A stretch of 64,000 nucleotides of DNA from Lineus longissimus. Its lineage: Eukaryota > Nemertea > Pilidiophora > Heteronemertea > Lineidae. Positions within the stretch are counted from its first letter, which is position 1. Each line of letters starts with the position of its first letter. The notes beneath the pieces were generated by a model. That model ran no database searches, had not been told where the DNA came from, and was given only the letters and a program-made list of their open reading frames with translations. Position numbers and translations under genes: made by a program. Location: the NCBI RefSeq assembly GCF_910592395.1, contig NC_088311.1, forward strand, positions 1,924,501-1,988,500. The letters are read 5' to 3'. Positions 53,701 to 64,000 of the stretch are shown here, piece by piece.

Positions 53701-56700
53701 TCTACTCAACAAGCTGAAGATTTCTAATGGTATGCCTCCACATAAGTGTTTCATACTGCATATCATATGTACAAGGCCTTTGTTGGATGGCAACATGATG
53801 TAAAATAACAAAACCCTTACATGTGGCGTGACACTTTGATGTGGAGATAGGTCCTTAAAGACTGTCCAAGCCAAATCGCAAAGTGAAGTCTCAAATATAC
53901 CTGTACCACTCAACATTTCAAAGCAAAACCACAGTATCAAGTTCCAAATATACATAACAACATTTCAAAAGTATCAAAACAAACCAAACAAGATTGAGTA
54001 AAAGGATTTAAATGTGAAATTGATTTAGAGTGCTTGCCGATAGATGAGAACGATGCTGGATGAATATTTGAGAAGCAAGGCAATAAGATTGTACATCTAA
54101 CGGAGACGAATATTCATAGGATGACGACGTTACTGAAGAAGATAAGAATCCATAGAAAACGATGCCTAGAAATCCTATAACACTGTTATACAGGAGGAGA
54201 TTAGAACTTAGAGAAGAAAGAGGGGAATAACGGTAGATAGGGGGATTGCCGTCTTTGCTATCCCCAATAATAATGGCAGTCTTTTTCACAGGGTGGGGGG
54301 GGGGATGGAATGAGAATGAGAATATTGCCTACCCGAATTGCAACCTCATCAAATGGTGCCATTTCATTTCATAATAACACACATGATCAAATGCTCACCA
54401 CCTGACATTCATGACCCAGAGCATACATAACAGGCCTACTTTAATTTCCCTTTACATGACACGCATGTGCCACAAAATAATTCAAACTGGCACATGTGAT
54501 ATTTCTGGTACTGGACAAGTGCCTGCATCACCCTTGGCCTGGCATCACCCTTGGCCTCGGCATCTGATCAACAAAGGTGTTTCACAGCATGCAGAACACC
54601 TGTGCTTTGGTCGCACTTGTCAGAAAGTCACTCACAAACTGCAGAGGACATCAGTCAGTAACTTGTAACTCAGTAAGAAATTGGTCAATTGACCAATTGA
54701 TGAAATGTTGGTCAACTGTGAGAGACCCAACTCCTTGGTCAGTTGAACACTAGGTTAGTCAAGTAGATCAAAAATTGGTCATTTGACAACTGAATTCGCA
54801 AATTGAGTCCAGTTTCCTTGTTAAAAGGGCGGGTCAATTAAAGTTGGTCACTGACCAACTTATGTTTACATAGTGTCATAGTACACCTGCAGTACCTTAG
54901 TTGAATATCACTCTATCATATACTTACCCCAGACTCCCATTTGATTGTGTGATACATCCTATGATTTTGAATCACGTTGCAAAAACTGCAAACAATGCAA
55001 AAGTGGCAATGTATCGGTGCTTCAATTCAACTAATGTCACATGAGGTAAATCGTGATTTCCTTTCAAATACAGTAATCCAGGTGAAGTCTTCCATTCACT
55101 GACATTTAATTTTAACTCCAAAATCTTCTAAAACTTCAGAACTGACTCAACTCTTTTGATCCCAAAATCAGTGTCACCAACTCACTGCCACGCGACAGAG
55201 AATCTTACACATACAGAAGAAAGATACTGATGAGAAAGATCATAAAAACCTTTTAAAAGCACAATCATTACAAAGAACATACGGTGAGATCAAAGTTATC
55301 AAAGTCTTATCAAAGTGAAATGATGAAAGTTTGAAGAATTCAGAATAAATCCAATATACTCTTCCACAAACCCCAAAGGAAAAATGGCCAGCACCTGTGT
55401 TTGATTACCTAGCGCTGTAATTCTGTCCCAGCCCTCCAATTCACTGCTGATAATGCGATACTGATCATGGAAGCTGCAGGAGCGATGGATTCTCGGAGCA
55501 ATTAGAACTGAGCCCTGCGGCAATCGAGGAACCTTCTGGCTCACATAAGTGGCTTTGAGTCTTCAAGGGAAACTTGTCATCTACAGCTGCTCACAGGATA
55601 ATGGATTAACTTCAAAAAACCCCTCAGATTTAAAAGAGGAGTCTCTCACGATAATTCCCGGCACTGATGTAGTTTAGAGAGTTCATGTGCAGGGGGCACT
55701 GCAGATAGACACTCAAATATGTGCACAAACAGTTGGTAGAATGCCTGTGTACATCTTCTGATGCATCTCAAGAATTGGCCTCAATGCCAGCTCAGTGTTA
55801 TCTCACAACTCTCCTTTTTTGGTTAACATCAGGATATTCTACTGAGAAAAGTTGACAAAAGTCTAAAGACCTTGAAGAAGTGAACTAATAATCTGGTGGT
55901 TTGGGGTTCCTCTTTATTCTCTCAAATGAAGGGTTATGTTATATATAAGTTATAGTAAATGATGGCACTTCATGAAAGTATGTGCTGCCCTCTTTTCCAA
56001 TACGAATGAACTGCAAGAAATCATGGTTTCTTTTTTGCTGATGAGCAAGCTCAGCAACAACACTTTCTATTGAGAGAGTAGGACATACCACACAAGAGGT
56101 TCAGGAATATTATTTGGCAATGAGGACAACATCATAAATGTCTTGACTCGGTTATGGTATGTTCCCCTTGGCCTTGGTCAGAGATGGACCAGTGACCTAA
56201 TCTAAAAAGATATTATCAGTGAGTTCAATTAGAATACAATCATGTAGATATACATTTTTGATATATGGTTTTATTTCAATATCAAGCCGAAACTTATTAA
56301 TGAATTACTTTATAAAGTAAATATCTAAACTCAACTGCACATGCCTCGGTACACAACAGCACTTTGGAGATTGAAAGGTTGTCCTGCAGGTAGGAATAGG
56401 ATAGGGTAAGGGCAAGGTTAGGGTACAGTACATCCGGATTATGCATCAGATCACCTGGCCCGGGTAGTTTTTACTTGGGTGCACTCATGTGTTGCCAAGG
56501 ACGACAATTGCCTTATTGTCATGACAACAGCCGCCTACCACATCCTTGGTTGAAATGTAGCATAGGGACCACCTACATGCAAATCCTAGCTGTCACAAGT
56601 ATTGATTAAACATACCTCATGTCAGAGATGGGATCTATTCCACCACAGCATTAATGCCTCCATCCTCCCGTACAGAAAGATACTGCACTGATGTAGTGGA

Positions 56701-57264
56701 TGTGTTGTATTGGCAGGGTGCATCGAGGTGCACCAGGAATAGGAAGACGGGTAGCCTATTGGATCAAATAGCGGCTAAGACATTAGGCAGACAGTGCTAA
56801 AAGTCTCACAAAAAGAAAAGGCTAAGATGGACAGGCTTGATGATATACATTAACCTAACTCTAATGATTGAAAGTCTGAATAGGCCGACCCCACAATAAT
56901 AAATAATCAGACTCGGAGCAAAGGGCCACTAGTATCTCTTATGATGACAGGGCCAAGATTATACCCTGATAACACTAACTGAAGCCTAGTTAGTGGGATT
57001 ACCAGGCTAAACAATGGGATAAGCCAGGAACGTACTTCAAATCAGTAGCATCACTACAGGCAACCACTAAACACCATGCATTCTAATCTAGTGAGCAAAT
57101 GTCATCATGGACTGAAACATTGTATACCGTTTTGACAGTGGACAAACATGACGCGACGAAAGAGGGGCAGCACGTGCCAGGGACCACGCCCCTTTGCCTT
57201 CAGCTTTACTACTTACCTCTCCCAGCTCAGGGGTCTGGTCACCAGAATCAGGAATATTCGCCAT
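38789..57264 (-). CDS. NIPAL2: NIPA-like magnesium transporter (NIPAL2/3 type)
   Basis: Twelve exons in coding order: 57217-57264, 49210-49278, 46049-46226, 45209-45268, 44117-44169, 42496-42564, 42153-42249, 41745-41880, 41362-41514, 41006-41115, 39689-39826, 38789-39027. All phases match, giving 449 residues, close to the family's usual 400 or so. NIPA proteins move Mg2+ across plasma and endosomal membranes. Seen: start [16 protein letters not shown], then nine likely membrane segments, among them [92 protein letters not shown] and [18 protein letters not shown]; then a polar Ser-rich tail of about 140 residues. Similarity and the neighbour POP1 favour NIPAL2, but NIPAL3 cannot be excluded. 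Intron 1 is 7.9 kb. Confidence 0.92.
39300..39680. repeat. Degenerate tandem repeat of about 53 bp within a NIPAL intron
   Basis: At least four clear copies of a unit containing aaggccttgcaatatct, acagggtgaacatatagg and tagcccaaagcatt, plus more diverged flanking copies, fill most of the 661-bp intron between the last two coding exons. Two central copies are almost identical. No coding or structural role is apparent. Confidence 0.8.
44144..44273. repeat. 65-bp tandem duplication spanning a NIPAL splice acceptor
   Basis: Copies 44144-44208 and 44209-44273 differ at one of 65 positions. Copy 1 carries the first 26 bases of the exon 44117-44169 together with its acceptor and polypyrimidine tract; copy 2 is the same sequence upstream in the direction of transcription. 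The intron thus holds a second, intact acceptor followed by exon-like sequence. Confidence 0.9.
46227..49209. other. NIPAL intron 2, 3.0 kb
   Basis: AT-rich intron between the exons at 46049-46226 and 49210-49278. No repeat, RNA or coding feature recognised; short open frames have no domain. Confidence 0.6.
49279..57216. other. NIPAL intron 1, 7.9 kb
   Basis: The largest intron in the window. Apart from the palindromic TTGGTCA cluster (54679-54861), a 10-base G run (54295-54304) and a short gggtaagggc...gttaggg stretch near 56405, it holds nothing recognised. Its open frames are all short and lack domains. Confidence 0.6.
54679..54861. repeat. Cluster of TTGGTCA/TGACCAA motifs bounded by two perfect palindromes
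   Basis: A 20-bp perfect palindrome, AATTGGTCAATTGACCAATT, begins the cluster at 54679-54698. A 21-bp one with a single central base (10-bp arms AAGTTGGTCA) ends it at 54841-54861. TTGGTCA also occurs at 54708, 54735 and 54775, making seven copies of the heptamer in either orientation in 183 bp. Confidence 0.7.
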
Positions 57265-58264
57265 CTTTGCCTTCTTAATAGGACATCAATATCAACACAC
57301 ATGTATCCACGGGTCAGAGTCATTATCATCTTAGATAAATGTAGAACAAAACAAAAATATCGAGAACACTGTCCGCTGCTGCCATCTACGAACAATTCCT
57401 GGAACTAATCAAAGATGTGTCGCTTCCTGACCTTTTCGCCCCCAATCGTTTCGCTCCCTTGGACTTGCGCCTTGGGATTTGATTGGGAAAGTATTGGGAA
57501 AGTACAAGCATGCAAGCGGCAAAGTAGATGTGCTCAAATCTACAAAGAAGGAATCTGCAGTGTGATCTTTGGCAGGTCACTTGTCTTTCATTCTTTATCA
57601 TTCGTCGGTCATCAAGACGTGTGAGATCCTGGACAAGTCTTTTATGGATGTTTTTGGTCTGTTTCAGTACAGTAGCCCGTAGGCCTACACTGACCTGGGC
57701 AGTTCGAGTTGTGGAAATTTTGGTAAAATAAGTACTCATAAGCAAGGTGCAGATATTTCAGTGTTTCCCTGGAGCTTAAACTTCGTTTTAATTCGTACAT
57801 GATGTTTAGAAAGCCTCATTATATCACAATATACATACTGTATAACATTGTAATCAAACTTTGTGTTTTTTGCTAGTAAATAAAAGTTGTCCTCAGAATA
57901 TGAGTGTTTTTGTCTTTGGCCCAAGACCAAACTCGTCCAAAGATCTTTTATTATCCAGACCCGGGAGTTGGATGGTGTACTGTAGGCGTATATCCAGCTG
58001 TAACCAGACCTATCCACTGCTGAGGTCAGGAGCTATCTGTACCTCAATGATGGTGCAGTACCCGACTAGGCCTCGCACACCAGGTTGCAGGTCCCTCATG
58101 ATTGTCCCATAGTCTGGTAGCATATACCTGGGGAGACGCGGAAATAGCCATGGTTAGTTACGTAACCATCGGTCGTCAGCTGATCACTTGTGTCATAATT
58201 TGTCTCCTTAAACTTTCCAGATTGCTGTAATGTTGCTGTTTGATGTGTAAGTCAGTGGAGAAGA
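57265..58264. promoter_or_regulatory. Head-to-head intergenic region of NIPAL and POP1
   Basis: One kilobase between the start codons of two divergent genes. No TATA box at a useful distance. The best single site is TTACGTAA at 58158-58165, listed separately. Small open frames on both strands (57386-57745, 57736-58017) are not supported as genes. Confidence 0.45.
58158..58165. promoter_or_regulatory. TTACGTAA, candidate PAR-bZIP site upstream of POP1
   Basis: A perfect copy of the palindromic consensus bound by PAR-bZIP/E4BP4-type factors, 99 bp before the POP1 start codon and inside a 7-bp inverted repeat ATGGTTA...TAACCAT. An eight-base match is weak evidence on its own; the position near the probable transcript start raises it a little. 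Confidence 0.3.
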
Positions 58265-61200
58265 ATGGCAGAGTTTAAGGACAAAAATGTGACCCCTGTG
58301 ATGGGGTCAAATGGTGAAAAAGGAATCAAAAGGAAACTGCCCAACGATCAGCGTAATGACAGCAAGACTGATTTTGATTTAAAGAAAAAGAAGATAGATT
58401 CATTTGTGGCAACATCAACTGCAACAGGTAATTAACCCCAGCTCTCTCCTGTTGCAACATAAATGAGTTGTTTTTCGTTGTGAATTTGCTGCAGCCTACA
58501 TTAAACATTATACTAAAAGGAGTTCATATGCACCCATGAACTGATACAACTACCCTGCTAAAACTAAAAGGGTTCACCAAACAGACAAAAGAGAAACTAC
58601 AAAACAGGTATTGAGTTGGCAATTTTTGCTATTGGACCTGATGCTTGTATCATAATTCCTCTCCTGTGTCTGTATTCAGAGATCAAGACAGTAGAGTTTG
58701 CTGCTTGTCGAGCTAGAGAGATAGAGGCTATGACTCATGGCATAAAGTCTGGCAGCGTGAATCATCGTGTCTACCAACGTCTTCCTAAACATATGAGAAG
58801 GAGAGCCATGAGTCATGACCCAAAGAGAATGCCACGCAGATTGAGGAAGGTACACATATTGGAAGTAAGTTTTGGTTCTGGACTGAACTATTGGCACTTT
58901 TGAAACACACCTGAGTGATTTCACTTGAGGTCTTTTGGAGTATGATGAAAATGATACAAGATTACAAGATGGTCAAGATGGTCGACACATTGGTTCTCAC
59001 AGAATATTCTTAGAAAATAAACATGAATGAATAAGCAAATTCCAAAGATAAATGCATATCCATTGTCTTTAAACATGTACCTCTACATGTATAGCTGTTG
59101 CCTTCTTATTGATAGATGCTACTCATGTATTTCAGCTTCAGAAATCTAATACTAAACCAGTTTCAAAACGTCCATCTCGACGCTATCGCAGACGCCCTAA
59201 GAATCTCCAGGCAGAATATGCGAAGCGGAAACGGAGAGTGATGTGGTTGGAGACGCACATTTGGCATGCGAAGAGGTTCCATATGATAGAGAAATGGGGG
59301 TACAAGATCGCTCTTCATCCAAATGATAAGGGAACCAGGGCAGCCCACAGGGCTGTAAGCAAGCACTGCCTACTACATGTAAGTGATCATTCGAAGTGAT
59401 ATGATATGGGCTATGACATTGCATATTGCATACCACTTAAGTGTTTTGATGCCGTCTTGGTTGGAACAAAGTCACCAAAGATGCGATCGCTCCAATAACT
59501 TCAAGAATTTGGTTATGATATTCTTTTTACCCTGTATGTTTTCAAAGCCTGGTTTCTTACTCTCTTTCAGGATCTATCATTCATGTGCTGTATTGAGATT
59601 AGTGGTGCAGAGTCTGAGATCATTTCTGCATTCAGTCATTTATCGGACAAAGCAACGGGTTAGTATATATAGTGGCAACATACTCAACTTGAGACAAATC
59701 TATGAGTTGGATAGATTTCCAGGTATTCAACTCCCAGGGTAGGATAGTTGGAGTAACTGGTTGGATCCATTAGACACCTAGCTAAAAATATTTTTATCTT
59801 AAGTGTGTACAAACCCTCTGAAAACCTTGCTTTCTAATCTTTCTTCCAGGTCTCTCAGTTGGTGCTAAAGCAGTGATTACTGGTACAAGACAAGGAACGA
59901 TAATGCTGTACCACCATGACAGCTACCCCTATAATGTCATTGGTCCAGCAACATTTATCTGGAAGCCTGCTATACCGTTAGCTGCTGCTGCAAATACTGA
60001 GGCTTCTGAGGGAGAGGCTTCATCATCAGTAGATACTCATGTGGCAGGTCATCCTGTTGAACAAACCCGGCATCTCTGGTTGTGGGTTCATCCATCCTGC
60101 TATCAGCTTGTCTTGAATGAATTGCATATCGTTTTAGGACTGCCTCTTGAAATACATGTAATAACAGAAAGTGTTGTAGAGACAGGAAAAGTTAAAACTA
60201 AGTCTGAAACTTCAAATGTACCTGGTTGTATGGACAGTGGAGTGGGGGATGCTGAAATGACTTTGGCTAAGAAGCGGACTGCTGAATCGGAGAAAGTTGA
60301 GGGTGGTTCAAAGCAGAAAAAGAAGATACAAAATGACCCACAAGAAGAGGAAAATGTCCCAAGTAATCCGTCTTTCAACAATGATAAAGTGATGGTTATG
60401 TCGTTGAAGGATGAACTTGTGAGGTTCCATCTGACTGGTCCTCTTTCACAGAGGATCCTCGCTGATCTTCTGTCGATAGCTGACGTTGATAGTGCAGCTG
60501 GTGGGGAACCAGATGCCAAATGGTGGGAGCACTACTATTCCAAGACGGCCAATTACCAACATCACGACCTGCAAAGTGGGATGTGGGATTTGATGAAACT
60601 TGCAAGGACACCATCCGATTGTTTTTCCAATGCTGTCATTGCCTTGACTGTCAGGGACCCACGAGTTCTCCTTCCCAAGAAGAAGACATTCTTTACAGGC
60701 AAAGAAAATGATAGGGTGCCACTTAGCACTGGTAAGTCAATGGCCTTCCAATCTTCGCTATTTACAATATCAGCCTCGGAGTGACAAGTCTCTTGTTCGA
60801 TTCTAAGGTTTTGATGACTTGGGTCAATGGTTAATCAAATTCATGAATCAAAAGACATTTCAGCAGGTGAGGTATTCCTCAGTGGAAAATTAAGTGAGGT
60901 GTCAAATTTACTCTGTGCAGGTTCTTTATTTGTTTATCATCTTTGTCTCTGCATCAATGTTCTACCAGTTTCATACTGTTCATGGTCATATAATCTTTGC
61001 AGAAGATGCCCTGAAGCTTTGCCGCCCTTATCCAGCCGAAGTCAGCATTTCAGCCATTTGGGAAAGCACAATAAGGAAACAAACTAATGACAAGATATCA
61101 ACACACGGGTTGAATGAGAAACGGTCTGAGCTTCTAGTTCCAGGCAAGTTCTTGGTGGTTTAAGCTGTTCAGGAAAACATCAATTGAGGACTTTCATGCT

Positions 61201-62500
61201 CTATTATGACAGTTCATTTTGGACTGACAGGAGCGGTCTTGAGAGACAAGATACTTCCTGAAACAGAGGACCAGGTGAATGGGATGGACAAATTTGGCAC
61301 CAGTGCAAGGTGTCCTATATAGAGAGGGGGTTTATTTTGGGAGTTTTGTATTGTCCTAATTATGACTATCGTACATACATGTAGTGACTATATCTTAATG
61401 AGTTATCCTTGTTTTCAGGGACAGATCTTTACCTTGGAGCTGAAGAATCAAGAATTCCAGTTCTCCTGCTGCAGAATCCTGGAACAACAACCACAACAAC
61501 CAAACAGGTGGATCATAGTTTGTACGGATACGGGTCTGGCTGGGACTTGGTGGTGCCGGCTGGGTGGGGCATGGCATTCTGGCTTGGATTAATCTTTCGC
61601 GGTGCTCGAGCATCTGGTTTACGAGAGTTTGATAGTACCTCAATAGAAATGCGTGCCTTATGTTACCCTCGGGACTATCCTGATGGATCTCCAGGGAGAA
61701 CTTGGGCTGTTGAACACAAACAAGACTTGGAAACCAAGTTCTGTAAACGACCTCCTAGTAAAAGGCCGAATTTCCTCAAAGTAAATGCTCAGGCTCCATT
61801 TCATCTGCCATGGGGAATTCTTGTTCAATTTTGGAAGAATCACAGAAGTGACATTATTGCAGATTCAACTGTGGCCGTGGGTGAGTGTAGTGGAAAGATG
61901 AGTGAGTGTGAGTTCTATACCCTGCGGGACAGGCAGCAGTTGGATGAACTTGCCAAATTCTGCTGCAAAGATGGTGGGAAGAAAGTCCAACCAAAGCAGA
62001 AATGTGTTGAGGACATTTGTGGTTCTTCAGTTGAGCGCATCCAGATTGCAGAACAGTTTCAGTCTGCTCTTGTGGCGGTTACGCTCGCCATGTTTGGGCG
62101 TGGGTCGCCACAGGAGATGGCTATGATATGTATTCCATTGAGAAAGGACATGGACAAGTTGGTGAAGAATAAACAATATAGCGGACCATGTGAACCTATA
62201 GTTGAAGTTAAAGCGCCACCAAAACCTGCTAAAAAGAAAGACAAAACTCCTAGAAATGCACTGCCTGTTCTTGATCCAAAAACAGTTGTGATTTCAAGTA
62301 CTCGAAAACTCATCGGTTTCCTAACTGATGGGAAGTTTTCATTGGCACGGGGTTCAGGGCTTGGGCAGGGGTTCTGTGCAGTTCAGGGGCTCCTCCAGCT
62401 TGAGGACTTCCATAGAGTCAATGGACAACTCTTGGTTCTTGTCAGGGACACAAATTCAGTGCAGTACAGGTTTGCTAAATTGAGCATTCATAAAACTTGA
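58265..62500 (+). CDS. POP1: POP1, protein subunit of RNase P and RNase MRP
   Basis: Seven exons: 58265-58427, 58680-58849, 59136-59378, 59571-59658, 59850-60731, 61003-61143, 61419-62500; 922 residues, human about 1024. POP1 is the largest protein of the ribonucleoproteins that trim tRNA 5' ends and process rRNA. Seen: a Lys-rich N-terminus; the POP1 N domain with [28 protein letters not shown] and [14 protein letters not shown]; an acidic/Lys-rich variable stretch at about 380-440; the POPLD domain with [20 protein letters not shown] and [14 protein letters not shown]; and a C-terminal half ending in a glycine-rich [14 protein letters not shown]. The start is the first ATG of an open first exon with good downstream similarity. 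The intron after 61143 begins GC instead of GT. Confidence 0.95.
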
Positions 62501-64000
62501 AGTAAGTCATTTTGAATGGTCTTTCAGCTTCATTTAGACCCTGAATTTCAAACTGAGAGTTTCCTTAAATCACTGGTAATGAAGTGAGCATTTATATTAT
62601 CTGGTGCACTGGCTGTGTACATGTATGCATACATGTAGGTACATGAACATGTCTTGCTGTTGGACATTTACATGTATATGCAGCGTAAGTTTACCTTGTT
62701 TTGATGAGAACATATTTTGTTATGAACCAAATCATTGATCTTGTTGGTTATTTTGTCCACCCAATATCCTTCTCGGCATCTATGTTTGACAAGGAAAGCG
62801 AGGACTTCAGTCTCGGCCAGTTGGGATCAGATTCATAAAACTGATTCTGGCTCCAGAACTATTCGGTGAGTGACAGACAGTCCAAAGATTGGCGTGGTCA
62901 TGAAGACATGTTGCTTTGCACTAATACGGAGGATTCCAATCTGTAAAGAGCCCAGTCAGCATAGGTTCCAGCTCATTGTCCAGGACAGTTAGCAGTAGCA
63001 TTGGCTGAAGTTATAGAGGGTTCTTAGCTCTGTAAAGAGCACAGTCCATGCACTGCAGTGACACTCAGTAATAGAGCTTGTGCACTGATGTCTCTTCTGT
63101 CCGGCCGTCAATGTGGAGTCTAAGAGGTCAATGATCGCATAAAGAAGTGAAAATAACATGACTTGCGTCAACTAGATGCAAATTTATTAACCCTTCAAAA
63201 AGATTTACATACTCGTACATGTACAATATGATCTATACAGAAGTTGAAGAACTTGGTTATGTAAAACACAACACTGACCTGTACACAGAAGCAGTAGAAA
63301 TGGTCACAAGAAGCAACGAAGACCAAAATCACGACAAATATATTTCTGGGTAGAAGAAATGAGACATGATCATTCCAATGTTGATGTGATGAATAATTAT
63401 TTCAGAATAAAACACCTGTCAAAGACAGCATTTTTGTGAGTTTTCTTGTCACCATCTACACAAATGATGATGTATCACCCGACCATTAGTCAAGAGGTAT
63501 TACAATGAACAGCATCAAAATGATATATTTCATCTGCGACACTGGTCTAAGTAGATTAAGTCAGGGTCACCTAACTATACAGAGGCCTTTCTGCTTTTAA
63601 CATATTACGATAATGGGCCAAGAAAACCTTATACATGTAACACCAACAGAGATGTACAATTAATAACATACAATGTAAGCACAAAATAAACGAGAAGCCC
63701 ACCATCATGGTTAAAGGTTCATTTACTTCCTTAAAGTTTACCAGTACACTGTATGATTGAACACAACACAAAACATTGTCCATGGTAACTTAACTCTTTC
63801 AGCAACAGACATGACTTCAGGTGCCGACGACTCTGATCAAATGTAAGTATAATGCCCAATCAGACATTGAGAACAAGACACTTCAAAAGCTGTGTCCTTC
63901 CTTGTTATATACATTCAATAATCGATACAGCTACAGGCACCCAGACTGCTCAAAGAGCTAGCCCCAACTGGTAAATACACAGTACAACACAAATGCATAT
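62501..64000. other. POP1 3' flank, no gene recognised
   Basis: AT-rich sequence with AATAAA at 63406-63411 (+) as one possible end of the POP1 transcript, and a reversed AATAAA near 63183 that could end a minus-strand gene lying beyond the window. A TTAACTCTTTCAGC stretch at 63790 weakly resembles the left end of the piggyBac-like element. No domain-bearing open frame is present. Confidence 0.35.

Noticed and set aside
56396-56430. Interstitial telomere repeat
   Set aside because: Only one TTAGGG-like word among gggtaaggg variants; no tandem TTAGGG.
57386-58017. Small genes between NIPAL and POP1
   Set aside because: Frames on both strands overlap each other and show no domain; region better explained as promoters and leaders.

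Overview
This window reads as nuclear DNA of an animal, most likely a slowly evolving bilaterian invertebrate. Every recognised gene except one is broken into short exons with GT/AG borders that join in frame, introns are AT-rich, AATAAA signals follow stop codons, and the proteins align over their full length with vertebrate orthologues recalled from memory. A 26/29-kDa-type cysteine proteinase and small Tc1/pogo-like and piggyBac-like elements fit a marine invertebrate (a lophotrochozoan or invertebrate deuterostome), but the species cannot be fixed from sequence alone.

Layout. 1-4465: no gene recognised, perhaps a long 3' UTR. 4466-9400 (-): MAP-kinase-interacting kinase (MNK/MKNK), with two mutually exclusive candidate first coding exons. 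10403-16428 (+): TOPORS, a RING ubiquitin/SUMO ligase of 1906 residues in two coding exons. 17210-18885: a 68-bp tandem array and two copies of a 182-bp repeat holding a 101-nt hairpin. 19263-23652 (+): secreted papain-family proteinase of the 26/29-kDa type, 551 residues, 8 exons, preceded by a TATA box. 25032-28153 (-): CDK7, 344 residues, 10 exons. 28458-36121 (+): RTF2, 308 residues, 8 exons; its fifth intron holds an intronless GT14 (core-2 GCNT-like) glycosyltransferase on the other strand (30509-31795). 38789-57264 (-): NIPA-like Mg2+ transporter, 449 residues, 12 exons. 58265-62500 (+): POP1 of RNase P/MRP, 922 residues, 7 exons, with one GC-AG intron. 62501-64000: no gene recognised.

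Organisation. Three gene pairs are head to head: MNK/TOPORS (about 1.0 kb between start codons), CDK7/RTF2 (304 bp) and NIPAL/POP1 (1.0 kb). CDK7/RTF2 is the best candidate for a true shared promoter. Most genes are housekeeping: translation control (MNK), ubiquitin/SUMO signalling (TOPORS), CDK-activating kinase/TFIIH (CDK7), replisome/spliceosome (RTF2), tRNA/rRNA processing (POP1). I see no sign that they form one pathway. The adjacency of NIPAL and POP1 matches human 8q22 as I remember it and may be old synteny.

No clear new biological system was found. The best leads are the hairpin repeat pair beside the proteinase promoter, the SUMO-interacting-motif array and repeat-truncating stop of TOPORS, the alternative MNK N-termini, a tandem duplication that copies a splice acceptor in NIPAL, and the GC-AG intron of POP1. 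All exon joins were worked out by eye with checked phase; no alignment or transcript data were available.
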